A DNA stretch of 64,000 bases, taken from positions 62,001 through 126,000 of the forward strand of contig DATDJI010000028.1 in assembly GCA_036520615.1 (NCBI GenBank), written 5' to 3'. Below are positions 44,942 to 54,600 of the stretch, one piece after another. The translations under genes were made by a program, and so were the position numbers. The DNA is from CAMCXE01 sp036520615 (GTDB lineage Bacteria; Pseudomonadota; Gammaproteobacteria; Pseudomonadales; Cellvibrionaceae). How positions within the stretch are numbered: position 1 is the first letter of the stretch; each line of letters starts with the position of its first letter. Below the pieces are notes generated by a model. That model searched no databases. It was given only the letters and a program-made list of their open reading frames with translations, and was not told where the DNA came from.

Positions 44942-45617
44942 CCGCCGCCGGGCTTCGGCAGGTTTTACGCTGATCGAAATGGCCATTGTCATGGTGATAC
45001 TGGGCGCCTTGCTCGGCGGTTTATTGGTTCCTTTGGCGAGCCAGCGGGAAATCAATCAACAAAAGGCCACCAATCAATTACTACAAGAACTGCGCCAGGC
45101 GTTGATTGGCTACGCCGTTATGAATAAAAAACTACCTTGCCCCGCTTCAGCCACCAGTAACGGCGCGGAAGTGCGCGTTGCTGGTAATGCTTGTAGCAGC
45201 GGTAGCGGTTTTGTGCCCTATACGCTGCTTGGCGTGCAGGGCGCTGTATTAAACGGCGTGTTGGTAGATGCCTGGCAGGCGCCTTTTAGGTACAGCCTGA
45301 CTTCCGCAGGAACCTGGGCGTACGCCAAAGCAATTACCATCACCGCTCCAGTGCCAACAAATTTTACTGTTTGCAGTTCGACGCCGTGTCCTGGAGCCAC
45401 CACTCTTGCTCAGGATCTGATCGCGGTGCTGATATCAACCGGTCCCGATGGCGCTAACGTACCTGCCACCACCTCACCACATCAGCTCATCAATCTGGCC
45501 GGCGGCCCCACTTTTATTACTCACGAACCCATCGCCACAGCGGGCAGTGAATTTGACGACCAACTGGTATGGATTGCTCCCGCGACTCTCGTATATGAAT
45601 TAAGCAAAGTGCAATAG
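44919..45617 (+). CDS. Type IV prepilin-like protein
   Basis: 232 residues, starting at ATG 44919 (or the adjacent ATG 44916) and overlapping the preceding gene by about 23 nt. The prepilin signal is SNNRRRASAG/FTLIEMAIVMVILGALLGGLL with Glu5 intact, so it should be cut and methylated by PilD. The mature domain shares motifs with its neighbour (LIGYAVMNKKLPCPA; VPYTLLGVQG; ISTGPDG), so both belong to the same minor-pilin lineage and may co-assemble. An open frame that starts at 44841 lacks a ribosome site. Confidence 0.88.
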   Translation: MSCLLSNNRRRASAGFTLIEMAIVMVILGALLGGLLVPLASQREINQQKATNQLLQELRQALIGYAVMNKKLPCPASATSNGAEVRVAGNACSSGSGFVPYTLLGVQGAVLNGVLVDAWQAPFRYSLTSAGTWAYAKAITITAPVPTNFTVCSSTPCPGATTLAQDLIAVLISTGPDGANVPATTSPHQLINLAGGPTFITHEPIATAGSEFDDQLVWIAPATLVYELSKVQ

Positions 45618-46026
45618 GCTGCACTTTATAAAACATTAGAACCTTATATCTGTGTCAATATTTTGAAATACAGTAATCTTCTATTTGCTGATTGATTCAG
45701 TTGTCAAAAAAATCACTTCTTTCTAACCCCCCGCTATTGTTCACTGTCGGCGGGCGTACATTTTCAGAATTATTTACTGCGCAAAAATATCGCGCATACT
45801 TTTATTTTTTACTCTGAATGGAAATTATTTATTCGTTTTTAATCGGCGAATGGCGTTTTTATCTGGTTGTTAAGCGTATTGCTGAATAAGCGATATATGC
45901 TTCGATAAAACTAATGTGTCCTATTTCGTATATTTAAAATTTCATTGCTACACTCAAACTACAAAGAGCGTTTTTAGATGCTCGCACACAAGATCGACCA
46001 TACGCGGTTAACTAAAGGTTGTAGTT
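45618..46026. other. Intergenic region, 409 nt, upstream of the pilin gene
   Basis: Strongly AT-rich with no open frame. It separates the pilus machinery from the last prepilin gene, so the pilin probably has its own promoter here. TACACT at 45949-45954 is a weak -10 candidate. Confidence 0.5.
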
Positions 46027-46716
46027 ATGAGAAAAAATCAATTTACCAAAAATCAGCAATCGGGTTTTACGCTAGTTGAAATTGCCATCGTCCTCGTTAT
46101 TATTGGCCTATTGTTAGGCGGGGTACTAAAAGGCACCGAATTAATCGAAAATTCCAAAGTAAAACGCGCTGTGAGTGAAATAAATGGCGTTACTGCAGCT
46201 CTGTATTCCTATCAAGATCGCTACCAGCGCCTGCCAGGGGATGACGGCCCAATAGCGACTCTGAGAGCTCGGGGAGGCCCTTGGGCAACTGGTGTTACTG
46301 CCGGCACTAATAATGGTGTAATTGTCGCCGCTGCGGCCGACACCTTTGTCCCAGTTGCCGAAGGCTTGTCCTTTTGGCAGCATTTAAAAGCGGCCGGTTT
46401 TATTAACGGTAACCCGACTGACACTGGCGCTAACGCACTACCACGCAATGCATTCGGTGGTGTCATCGGTTTGACTACGACGGCGGTAGGTGCGTCTGCC
46501 GCAAGCCAAATTTCAGGGCGTATTATTTGTTTAAGCCAGGTGCCTGGTAAAGCCGCCGCAGCTTTGGATACTCAATTGGACGATGGCAATGGCAACGCTG
46601 GCAGAATGCGGGCATTTTTAGGTACGGCGGGAAATAATACTCCGCCTGCGGCCAATACTCCTTTAGCGGCCCCCTACAGCGAAGTGGCGGAGTACACAAT
46701 CTGCTCACAAATGTAA
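46027..46716 (+). CDS. Type IV prepilin, probable major MSHA-type pilin
   Basis: 229 residues. AAAGG lies 8 nt before the ATG. Class III-type leader (MRKNQFTKNQQSG) then FTLVEIAIVLVIIGLLLGGVLKG with Glu5. The rest has the look of MSHA pilin relatives: LIENSKVKRAVSEINGVTAALYSYQDRYQRLPGDD. Two cysteines, one near the C-terminus (TICSQM) and one in IICLSQ, can form the usual D-region disulfide. Own promoter region and a strong terminator suggest high, independent expression, as expected for a major subunit. Confidence 0.88.
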   Translation: MRKNQFTKNQQSGFTLVEIAIVLVIIGLLLGGVLKGTELIENSKVKRAVSEINGVTAALYSYQDRYQRLPGDDGPIATLRARGGPWATGVTAGTNNGVIVAAAADTFVPVAEGLSFWQHLKAAGFINGNPTDTGANALPRNAFGGVIGLTTTAVGASAASQISGRIICLSQVPGKAAAALDTQLDDGNGNAGRMRAFLGTAGNNTPPAANTPLAAPYSEVAEYTICSQM

Positions 46717-46740
46717 AACCAAAATTGACTATAGAGAAGT

Positions 46741-46768
46741 AAAAAACCGGCCTTGGCCGGTTTTTTTT
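46741..46768 (+). terminator. Strong Rho-independent terminator after the pilin gene
   Basis: AAAAAACCGGCC and GGCCGGTTTTTT form a perfect stem around TT, followed by further T residues, 25 nt after the stop. It could also work on the minus strand. Confidence 0.93.
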
Positions 46769-47007
46769 GCTAGATGGAAAGGTCAGGCTGTGTCGGCAAG
46801 GCTTTCAAATCTAAAAATCTCATTATCCTATCTGCAAGTTCAACTGAGATTTTAGGATGAATTCAGTTGGCCGCGTGGTAGGTGTACATTCATATGACTG
46901 CCAACCGGCCATATATTGTCTGCTTGGGAAATTGTTACAACGGCGGATTCCCTGTACTCAGGAGCCGCAGAGCGCTAGAATGCGCGCTTTTTTCTTAGGT
47001 AATCACC

Positions 47008-48597
47008 GTGATCTCCACTGCTAATATCACCATGCAATTTGGTGCCAAGCCGCTGTTCGAAAATGTCTCCGTCAAATTTAATAACTCCAACCGCTATGGT
47101 CTGATCGGCGCCAATGGCTGCGGTAAATCCACGTTTATGAAAATTTTAGGTGGAGATCTCACCCCCACAGGTGGGCAGGTGATGCTTGAGCCCAATGTAC
47201 GCTTGGGTAAATTAAAACAAGATCAATTTGCCTATGAAGAATTTACCGTATTGGATACGGTAATTATGGGGCATGTGGAATTGTGGGCCGTAAAAGCCGA
47301 GCGTGACCGCATTTATAACTTGCCGGAAATGAGCGAAGAAGACGGTATGAAGGTGGCGGAGCTTGAGGTTTCGTTCGCTGAAATGGACGGCTACACCGCT
47401 GAAGCTCGCGCCGGTGAATTGTTGTTGGGGCTGGATATTCCCATTGAACAACACGCAGGTTTAATGAGCGCTGTTGCACCGGGTTGGAAATTACGGGTTT
47501 TATTGGCGCAGGCGTTATTTTCTAATCCAGAAGTGTTATTACTCGACGAACCTACGAACAACCTGGATATTAATACGATCCGTTGGCTGGAAGGAATTTT
47601 ACGGCAGCGCAATAGCACGATCATTATTATTTCTCACGATCGCCACTTTTTAAATGCAGTCTGCACACATATGGCCGATTTAGATTACGGTGAAATTCGC
47701 GTCTATCCGGGTAATTATGATGATTACATGCTCGCGTCCACACAAGTGCGTGAGCGGTTGTTAAGTGAAAATGCCAAAAAGAAAGCACAAATAACTGAAT
47801 TACAAGCGTTTGTGAGCCGCTTTTCGGCAAACGCTTCCAAGGCAAAACAAGCCACTTCGCGGGCAAAACAAATTGATAAAATTCAATTAGATGATGTTAA
47901 GCCGTCAAGCCGCGTAAGCCCGTACATCCGTTTTACACAAAATAAAAAATTACACCGTCAAGCGGTGGTGATGGATCATGTCACGAAGGGGTTTGATCGC
48001 CCATTATTTACAGAATTTAGCATGCAGGTAGAGGCAGGTGAGCGCATTGCGATTATTGGGCCTAACGGTGCGGGCAAAACCACTTTGTTGCGCTGTTTAT
48101 ACGGCGATTTAACACCTGATGCAGGCACGGTTAAATGGGCCGAACAGGCAGAAATTGGCTATTACGCGCAGGACCATACCGCTGATTTTGCCGATGATTC
48201 GATTTTATTTGATTGGATGAAGCAGTGGACCAAAGGCGATGAGCAGTTGGTGCGCGGCGCTTTAGGCCGTATGTTATTTTCTAACGACGAAGTTAAAAAG
48301 AAAGTAAAAGTTTTATCCGGCGGTGAAAAAGGCCGCATGTTATTTGGCAAATTCAGTCTAACAAATCCGAATGTTTTATTGTTGGATGAGCCCACCAACC
48401 ATTTGGATATGGAATCAATCGAAGCGCTTAACTTAGCGTTAGAAAATTATCCCGGCACTATTATTTTTGTCAGCCATGATCGCGAATTCGTGTCGTCCCT
48501 CGCTACACGCATTATCGATATGCAGCCAAAAGGCATAATTGATTTTCACGGCAGCTATGATGATTATCTGCGCAGCCAAGGGCTTTATACGGATTAA
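47008..48597 (+). CDS. ybiT: ABC-F family ATPase YbiT
   Basis: 529 residues from GTG 47008; TAGGT lies upstream. Two ABC domains without membrane segments: Walker A GANGCGKST (about 34-42) and GPNGAGKTT, signatures APGWKLR and LSGGEKGR, and Walker B LLLDEPTNNLDI and LLLDEPTNHLDM. The linker (RERLLSENAKKKAQITEL...) is the P-site tRNA interaction motif typical of ribosome-binding ABC-F proteins. The start MISTANITMQFGAKPLFENVSVKF closely matches YbiT. It acts on ribosomes, probably relieving stalled states. Confidence 0.94.
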   Translation: MISTANITMQFGAKPLFENVSVKFNNSNRYGLIGANGCGKSTFMKILGGDLTPTGGQVMLEPNVRLGKLKQDQFAYEEFTVLDTVIMGHVELWAVKAERDRIYNLPEMSEEDGMKVAELEVSFAEMDGYTAEARAGELLLGLDIPIEQHAGLMSAVAPGWKLRVLLAQALFSNPEVLLLDEPTNNLDINTIRWLEGILRQRNSTIIIISHDRHFLNAVCTHMADLDYGEIRVYPGNYDDYMLASTQVRERLLSENAKKKAQITELQAFVSRFSANASKAKQATSRAKQIDKIQLDDVKPSSRVSPYIRFTQNKKLHRQAVVMDHVTKGFDRPLFTEFSMQVEAGERIAIIGPNGAGKTTLLRCLYGDLTPDAGTVKWAEQAEIGYYAQDHTADFADDSILFDWMKQWTKGDEQLVRGALGRMLFSNDEVKKKVKVLSGGEKGRMLFGKFSLTNPNVLLLDEPTNHLDMESIEALNLALENYPGTIIFVSHDREFVSSLATRIIDMQPKGIIDFHGSYDDYLRSQGLYTD

Positions 48598-48636
48598 TCA
48601 GCTGTTATAAAGCCGAGCAGCTAAAGAGTGATTTTT

Positions 48637-49716
48637 ATGAGTAAAATAATATCGCGCGTTCTAATGGCAGCGGTATATTTTTTTTCTTATACGCTCAGCG
48701 CTGCAGAGCTGCAGCAATTACCCGCCCATGTAGGTGGAAGGGTAATTGCTAAGCGACAGGCGAATGGTGATACTGCTTATAGTTATGCGTGGCTGTCGAT
48801 TTATTTTGAAACTGCTTTTCGCGGCGACAAATTGGAGCTGAAATTTGCCGACGATAAAAGCAAATTCCGATTATTAGTAGATGATCAAGCGCCTGTCATT
48901 ATTAATCGACCTGGCATGCTAAGTTACTCCGTACCAGGTTTAACGCGCGGTAAACATAAGGTGCGTTTGGAGAAGCTCTCGGAAACCCAAAACCAAACGG
49001 CACAATTCTTAGGTTTTTATACGCCTTCCACGGGTAAACCTATTTCATTGCAACCACGCGAAGTGCAAATTGAATTTATCGGCGATTCTTACACTGTTGG
49101 TTACGGCAATTTATCTGTTCGCAAAGAATGCACTGATGAGCAACTATTTAATAATACCGATTCTCAGCTGGCATTTGGCCCTTTAGTGGCTAAACATTTT
49201 AATGCGGATTATCAGGTTAATGCATATTCAGGTCAGGGGGTTGTGCGTAATTACAGTGGCATTCTGCCTGAGACCAATTTAATCCTTCGTTATCCGTACG
49301 CATTGCACGATATGAAGACGGTGTATGCGAATAATAATTGGCACCCCCAGGTAATTGTCGTAGGTTTAGGCACAAATGATTTTTCCACTGCGTTGCAACC
49401 GAATGAGCGCTGGCAAAGTCGCGCGGCGTTACAAAATGATTTTGTGGCGAATTACGTTGAATTTATTAAACAATTACACAGCAAAAACCGTTCGGCCAAT
49501 TTTGTTTTAATGGCTTCTGACCAAATGCAAGGTGAAGTGGCAAGCCAGATGCAAAAAGTAGCGGCTCAGCTGCGCGCTGCTGGCGTAACACAGCTACAGG
49601 CTATCGAATTCAAACACTTATCTTATTCTGGTTGCCATGGACATCCTTCAGTAAAAGATGGCCAGCTATTAGCGAAGTTATTAATTGAGCATTTGAACGC
49701 ACTAAAACTGCGGTAA
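48637..49716 (+). CDS. CE2-family acetyl esterase (acetylxylan esterase), secreted
   Basis: 359 residues from ATG 48637 (AAGAG upstream). Signal peptide (VLMAAVYFFSYTLSAAE). The N-terminal jelly-roll (about 25-130, VGGRVIA..., SYAWLSIYFETAFRG) precedes an SGNH hydrolase domain: GDSYTVGYG with Ser near 152, VVGLGTNDFS, and the catalytic His in GCHGHPS near the end. The two-domain layout is that of CE2 enzymes, known from Cellvibrio and Clostridium, which deacetylate xylan and other glycans, using a Ser-His dyad. It stands alone between ybiT and carA. Confidence 0.9.
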   Translation: MSKIISRVLMAAVYFFSYTLSAAELQQLPAHVGGRVIAKRQANGDTAYSYAWLSIYFETAFRGDKLELKFADDKSKFRLLVDDQAPVIINRPGMLSYSVPGLTRGKHKVRLEKLSETQNQTAQFLGFYTPSTGKPISLQPREVQIEFIGDSYTVGYGNLSVRKECTDEQLFNNTDSQLAFGPLVAKHFNADYQVNAYSGQGVVRNYSGILPETNLILRYPYALHDMKTVYANNNWHPQVIVVGLGTNDFSTALQPNERWQSRAALQNDFVANYVEFIKQLHSKNRSANFVLMASDQMQGEVASQMQKVAAQLRAAGVTQLQAIEFKHLSYSGCHGHPSVKDGQLLAKLLIEHLNALKLR

Positions 49717-50125
49717 AAATATTTCTGGTGCGGTTTTTTTGCGCAATGAATTTCGTTTGGCTGAATAAATAATTATTTGGCGAGCCTAAGGATTTATCTT
49801 CGGCGAGTATAAAAATAACTTATAGGCAGGCTTTACGCATTAAAAATATCCTAGGCGGAAGCTTTTTAGCGACTGAGCTGTTATGTATCTGCCGCCTTTG
49901 ATATTTTGCAGTGAACTACTGCGGTGGCGATAAGCGCCGCGAGTTACGCGAGTATTTAATGAATGGTCAAAATTCATAGGCTCAATAAATCAACCTAAGC
50001 CATAAATCGCGGCGAGTCATAAAAAGTTGGCTTATAAAAAGCAACCGCCGACATCGAAAAATCCCACTCCAAAAATTGTGGTTTCCCCGATCAAATAAAT
50101 GGGTGCTACTAACTAAAATCTGCCG
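49717..50125. other. Intergenic region, 409 nt, between the esterase and the carA promoter
   Basis: No gene. Two diverged copies of a segment with CCTAAG, CGGCGAGT and TTATA words are visible (about 49788-49830 and 49993-50040), possibly decayed repeats. Confidence 0.5.
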
Positions 50126-50154
50126 TGGACAAAATCACCCTGTTGGCATAGAAT
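50126..50154 (+). promoter_or_regulatory. Candidate sigma-70 promoter of carAB
   Basis: TGGACA (50126-50131), 17-nt spacer, TAGAAT (50149-50154). Transcription should begin near 50161, leaving a leader of about 268 nt before carA that includes the attenuator. Confidence 0.75.
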
Positions 50155-50160
50155 TCGCCC

Positions 50161-50265
50161 CCAGTCTGGGCTGAGTGCCCACCTTGGTGTCTGATACTCA
50201 GTATTAAGGCGCTAAGAGATTCATTGCAGCGAGGTGGAGCTTTAAGTTGCACCTCGCTTTTTTAC
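50161..50265 (+). promoter_or_regulatory. Transcription attenuator in the carA leader
   Basis: Terminator stem: AGCGAGGTG (50228-50236) with CACCTCGCT (50250-50258) and T-run. Its 5' arm AGGTGG (50232-50237) can instead pair with CCACCT (50179-50184). That upstream element can itself pair in TGGGC (50167-50171)/GCCCA (50177-50181). This gives the 1:2, 2:3, 3:4 exclusive structures of an attenuator. A short GTG frame (MSDTQY, 50187-50207) follows element 2; its use as leader peptide is unproven. Confidence 0.7.
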
Positions 50266-50428
50266 AATCAGACATTTATTTATCGCACCGGCGCCACAGT
50301 TTTACTGCGGCCTCGGTTTTGCGCGCACCTTAAATTTAGAGGAACTGCCTGTTAAGGCGGCACTCGTAAAGCAATACCCGTAACCGCCTAGGCTTTTTTA
50401 GGCTTACGCTTGGCTGGAGGACTAGATT

Positions 50429-51568
50429 TTGACGACTGGGCTCAATAAACCCGCAATTTTGGTGTTGGAAGATGGCAATGTATTCCGTGGTAAATCCATT
50501 GGTGCACCTGGCCTATCCGTGGGGGAGGTGGTATTTAATACCGCGATGACCGGTTACCAGGAAATCCTCACCGATCCTTCCTATGCAGAGCAAATTATTA
50601 CGCTCACTTATCCTCACATCGGCAATGTCGGTGCTAATAGCGAAGATGAAGAATGTGCCCGCATTTGGGCCCGCGGCTTAGTAATTCGCGACCTGTCCAT
50701 GCTGCCGAGCAATTTTCGCAGCGCGCTGAGCTTGGATGCTTATTTAAGAAAACACAATATTCTCGGCATTGCCGATATTGATACCCGCCGCTTAACGCGC
50801 ATTCTGCGGGATAAGGGCGCGCAGAACGGCTGCATTATGGCCGGTGAGGTTGATGAAGCGACAGCGCTGAGTGCTGCGCGCGGATTTGCCGGTTTAAACG
50901 GTTTAGATTTAGCTAAAGAAGTTACCACGGATAAGAGCTTTCAATGGGACGCAGGCTCATGGCAGTTGGGCACAGGTTTTGGCTCATTACCCAGTGGTGA
51001 GCGGTTTAAAGTAGTCGCTTATGACTTTGGTACAAAACGCAATATTTTGCGCATGCTGGTGGATCGCGGCTGTGACCTGACGGTAGTGCCTGCACAGACA
51101 TCCGCCAGTGAAGTATTGGCCATGAACCCCGATGGTGTGTTTCTCTCCAATGGCCCCGGCGATCCAGCTCCTTGCGATTACGCGATTAGCGCTATTAAAA
51201 CTATTGTAGATGCCAACATTCCTGTATTTGGTATTTGCCTTGGGCACCAATTATTAGCTTTGGCCTCCGGGGCTAAAACGTTAAAAATGAAATTCGGCCA
51301 CCACGGCGGTAACCACCCTGTGCAGGATTTAAAAACCGGGAAGGTAATGATTACCAGCCAAAATCATGGCTTCGCTGTGGATGAGGCGACGCTGCCTGCC
51401 AACCTGGTTGCCACGCATAAATCCTTATTTGATGGTTCATTGCAAGGCATCGAGCGCACGGATAAAGCCGCGTTTAGTTTTCAGGGTCACCCGGAAGCAA
51501 GCCCAGGACCTCAAGATGCTGCTGGACTATTCGACCATTTTATTGACTTGATGCGCGCGCGCCGCTAA
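50429..51568 (+). CDS. carA: Carbamoyl-phosphate synthase, small (glutaminase) subunit
   Basis: 379 residues from TTG 50429; GGAGG (50416-50420) is 8 nt upstream and the start aligns with family members, so TTG is the real start. The N-terminal CPSase_sm domain (VLEDGNVFRGKSIG) is followed by a class I glutaminase with nucleophile Cys270 (FGICLGHQ) and the catalytic His/Glu of QGHPEASPGP. It supplies ammonia for carbamoyl phosphate in arginine and pyrimidine synthesis. It forms an operon with carB, 56 nt downstream. Expression is probably set by the attenuator in front. Confidence 0.98.
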   Translation: MTTGLNKPAILVLEDGNVFRGKSIGAPGLSVGEVVFNTAMTGYQEILTDPSYAEQIITLTYPHIGNVGANSEDEECARIWARGLVIRDLSMLPSNFRSALSLDAYLRKHNILGIADIDTRRLTRILRDKGAQNGCIMAGEVDEATALSAARGFAGLNGLDLAKEVTTDKSFQWDAGSWQLGTGFGSLPSGERFKVVAYDFGTKRNILRMLVDRGCDLTVVPAQTSASEVLAMNPDGVFLSNGPGDPAPCDYAISAIKTIVDANIPVFGICLGHQLLALASGAKTLKMKFGHHGGNHPVQDLKTGKVMITSQNHGFAVDEATLPANLVATHKSLFDGSLQGIERTDKAAFSFQGHPEASPGPQDAAGLFDHFIDLMRARR

Positions 51569-51624
51569 AAGCGCGCTGTCTTATCTTGCCCCGACTTTTG
51601 CCGCTAATTAGCTAGACGACTGAC

Positions 51625-54600
51625 ATGCCAAAACGTACCGATATAAAAAGCATCTTGATCATAGGCGCAGGCCCGATTGTAATCGGCCAGGCCTGTGAGT
51701 TCGACTACTCAGGTGCCCAGGCCTGTAAGGCCCTGCGTGAAGAGGGCTACCGCGTTATCCTGGTGAACTCGAATCCAGCCACAATCATGACTGATCCCTC
51801 AATGGCTGATGCTACCTACATTGAGCCTATAACTTGGCAGTGTGTTGAGCAGATCATTATTAAAGAGCGCCCAGACGCAATCCTGCCCACAATGGGCGGC
51901 CAAACCGCGCTTAATTGCGCACTGGCCCTGCACGATAACGGTGTATTAGCCAAATATAATGTCGAGCTAATTGGCGCTAAACAAGAGGCTATCCACAAGG
52001 CGGAAGACCGCAGCCTGTTTGATAAAGCCATGAAAGCCATTGGCCTGGATTGCGCTCGCGCACGCATCGTACATAGCCTGACGGAAGCTTTGGAAGTGCC
52101 TAAAGAATTCGGCTTTCCTGTCATTATTCGTCCTTCTTTTACAATGGGCGGCTCTGGCGGCGGCATTGCTTACAACTGGGAAGAATTCGAAGAAATCTGC
52201 CTGCGGGGCCTGGATTTATCCCCCACCCATGAATTGTTAATCGACGAATCTCTGCTCGGCTGGAAAGAGTACGAGATGGAAGTGGTGCGCGACAAAAACG
52301 ACAACTGCATTATTGTCTGCTCGATTGAAAATTTCGACCCTATGGGTGTGCACACGGGCGACTCCATTACCGTGGCCCCCGCGCAAACGCTCACGGATAA
52401 GGAATACCAAATCATGCGCAACGCCTCAATCGCGGTGTTGCGTGAAATCGGTGTGGAAACCGGCGGCTCCAACGTGCAATTTGCGGTGCATCCGGAAACT
52501 GGCCGTTTGGTTGTCATTGAAATGAACCCGCGCGTCTCGCGCTCGTCGGCTCTGGCCTCTAAAGCTACCGGCTTTCCCATTGCTAAGGTGGCCGCCAAAC
52601 TAGCTGTGGGCTACACGCTGGATGAGTTGCAAAACGATATTACCGGGGGCGCCACGCCTGCCTCGTTTGAACCCTCGATTGACTATGTGGTTACGAAAAT
52701 CCCGCGCTTCACATTTGAAAAATTTGGCGATGCCGATGCTCGCTTAACCACACAAATGAAATCCGTCGGTGAAGTTATGGCTATTGGCCGCAACTTCCAG
52801 GAGTCCTTGCAAAAAGCCTTGCGCGGTTTGGAAGTGGACTCTTGTGGTTTGGAGAGCAAAGTCGATTGGGACGATCCAACCGCAGCAGTCACTATTCGCC
52901 ATAACCTTACTACTCCCGGCGCCGACCGCTTGTGGTATGTGGGTGATGCGTTCCGCTCGGGTATGAGCCTTGACGATGTATTTGCAGCCTCCAAAATTGA
53001 TCCTTGGTTTTTGGTGCAAATCGAAGATTTGATAAAAGAAGAAAAAACTCTACAAAGCGAGACATTAACTTCGTTAAATAGTGAGCGATTGTACGGCTTA
53101 AAACGTAAAGGCTTTTCGGATAAACGCATTGGCCTGCTGCTAGGGCAGAGCGAACAAGCGGTGCGCCACTACCGTCAACACCTCGGTATTCGCCCTGTGT
53201 ACAAACGGGTTGATACCTGTGCGGCGGAGTTTTCTACCGATACTGCCTATATGTATTCCACGTACGATGAAGAGTGCGAAGCGGCCCCTTCAGATCGTAA
53301 GAAAATCATGGTGCTTGGCGGCGGTCCGAACCGTATCGGCCAGGGTATTGAGTTCGACTATTGCTGTGTGCACGCAGCGCTTGCGGCGCGGGAAGATGGT
53401 TATGAAACCATCATGGTGAACTGCAACCCCGAAACCGTTTCTACCGATTACGACACCTCAGATCGACTGTATTTTGAGCCGGTGACTTTAGAAGACGTGT
53501 TGGAAATCGTGCAAAAAGAAAAGCCCATGGGTGTCATCGTGCAGTTTGGCGGCCAAACCCCACTTAAGCTCGCCCGCGCTTTGGAGGCCGAAGGCGTGCC
53601 GATTATTGGCACTAGTCCCGATTCCATTGACCGCGCAGAAGATCGCGAGCGCTTCCAGCAAATGATTCAAAAACTCGGCCTTAAACAACCGGCCAATGCG
53701 ATCGTGCGCTCGTTAGAAGAAGCCGTGAATCTTGCCGATTCAGTTGGTTATCCGTTAGTGGTGCGGCCCTCTTATGTGTTGGGCGGCCGGGCGATGGAAA
53801 TTGTTTATACGGAAAAAGAACTACGCACCTATATGCGCGACGCGGTGAAAGCCTCGGACGACGCGCCGGTATTGCTCGATCACTTCCTCAATAACGCCAT
53901 TGAAGTGGACATAGATGCCGTATCGGACGGCAAAGATGTAGTCATCGGCGGCATCATGCAGCACATTGAGCAGTGCGGTGTGCACTCCGGTGACTCGGCC
54001 TGTTCACTGCCACCGTATTCCTTACCTGAAGATGTGCAAAATGAAATGCGCGCGCAGGTGAAGAAAATGGCGCTGGAGCTTGAAGTAGTGGGCTTGATGA
54101 ATGCGCAGCTGGCCTATCAAGATGGTGAGGTGTACATCATTGAGGTAAACCCGCGCGGCTCACGCACTGTGCCGTTTGTGAGCAAATGTATCGGTGTATC
54201 CCTTGCTAAAGTGGCCGCGCGCTGCCAAGCAGGTAAAACCCTTGCCGAGCAGGGCTTCACGCAAGAGATTATTCCCAAGTATTTCAGCGTAAAAGAAGCG
54301 GTCTTCCCGTTTAATAAATTCCCCGCCGTGGACCCAATTCTCGGCCCTGAAATGAAATCCACCGGCGAAGTAATGGGCGTGGGCGATACCTTCGCTGAAG
54401 CCTTCGCTAAAGCGCAAACTGGTGCAGGCTCGCGTATACCTACCGAAGGTACGGTATTTATAAGCGTACGCGATTTCGACAAAGACGACGCCGTTATTGT
54501 CGGCAAGGAGCTGGCGGATTTAGGCTTTAAATTGGTCGCCACCCGCGGTACGGCTACCCGGTTAGAGGCCGCAGGCCTTAGCGTATCGGTAATTAACAAA

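Noticed and set aside
50161..50265. tRNA or small RNA gene in the carA leader
   Set aside because: No cloverleaf or T-loop; the pairing pattern fits an attenuator better.
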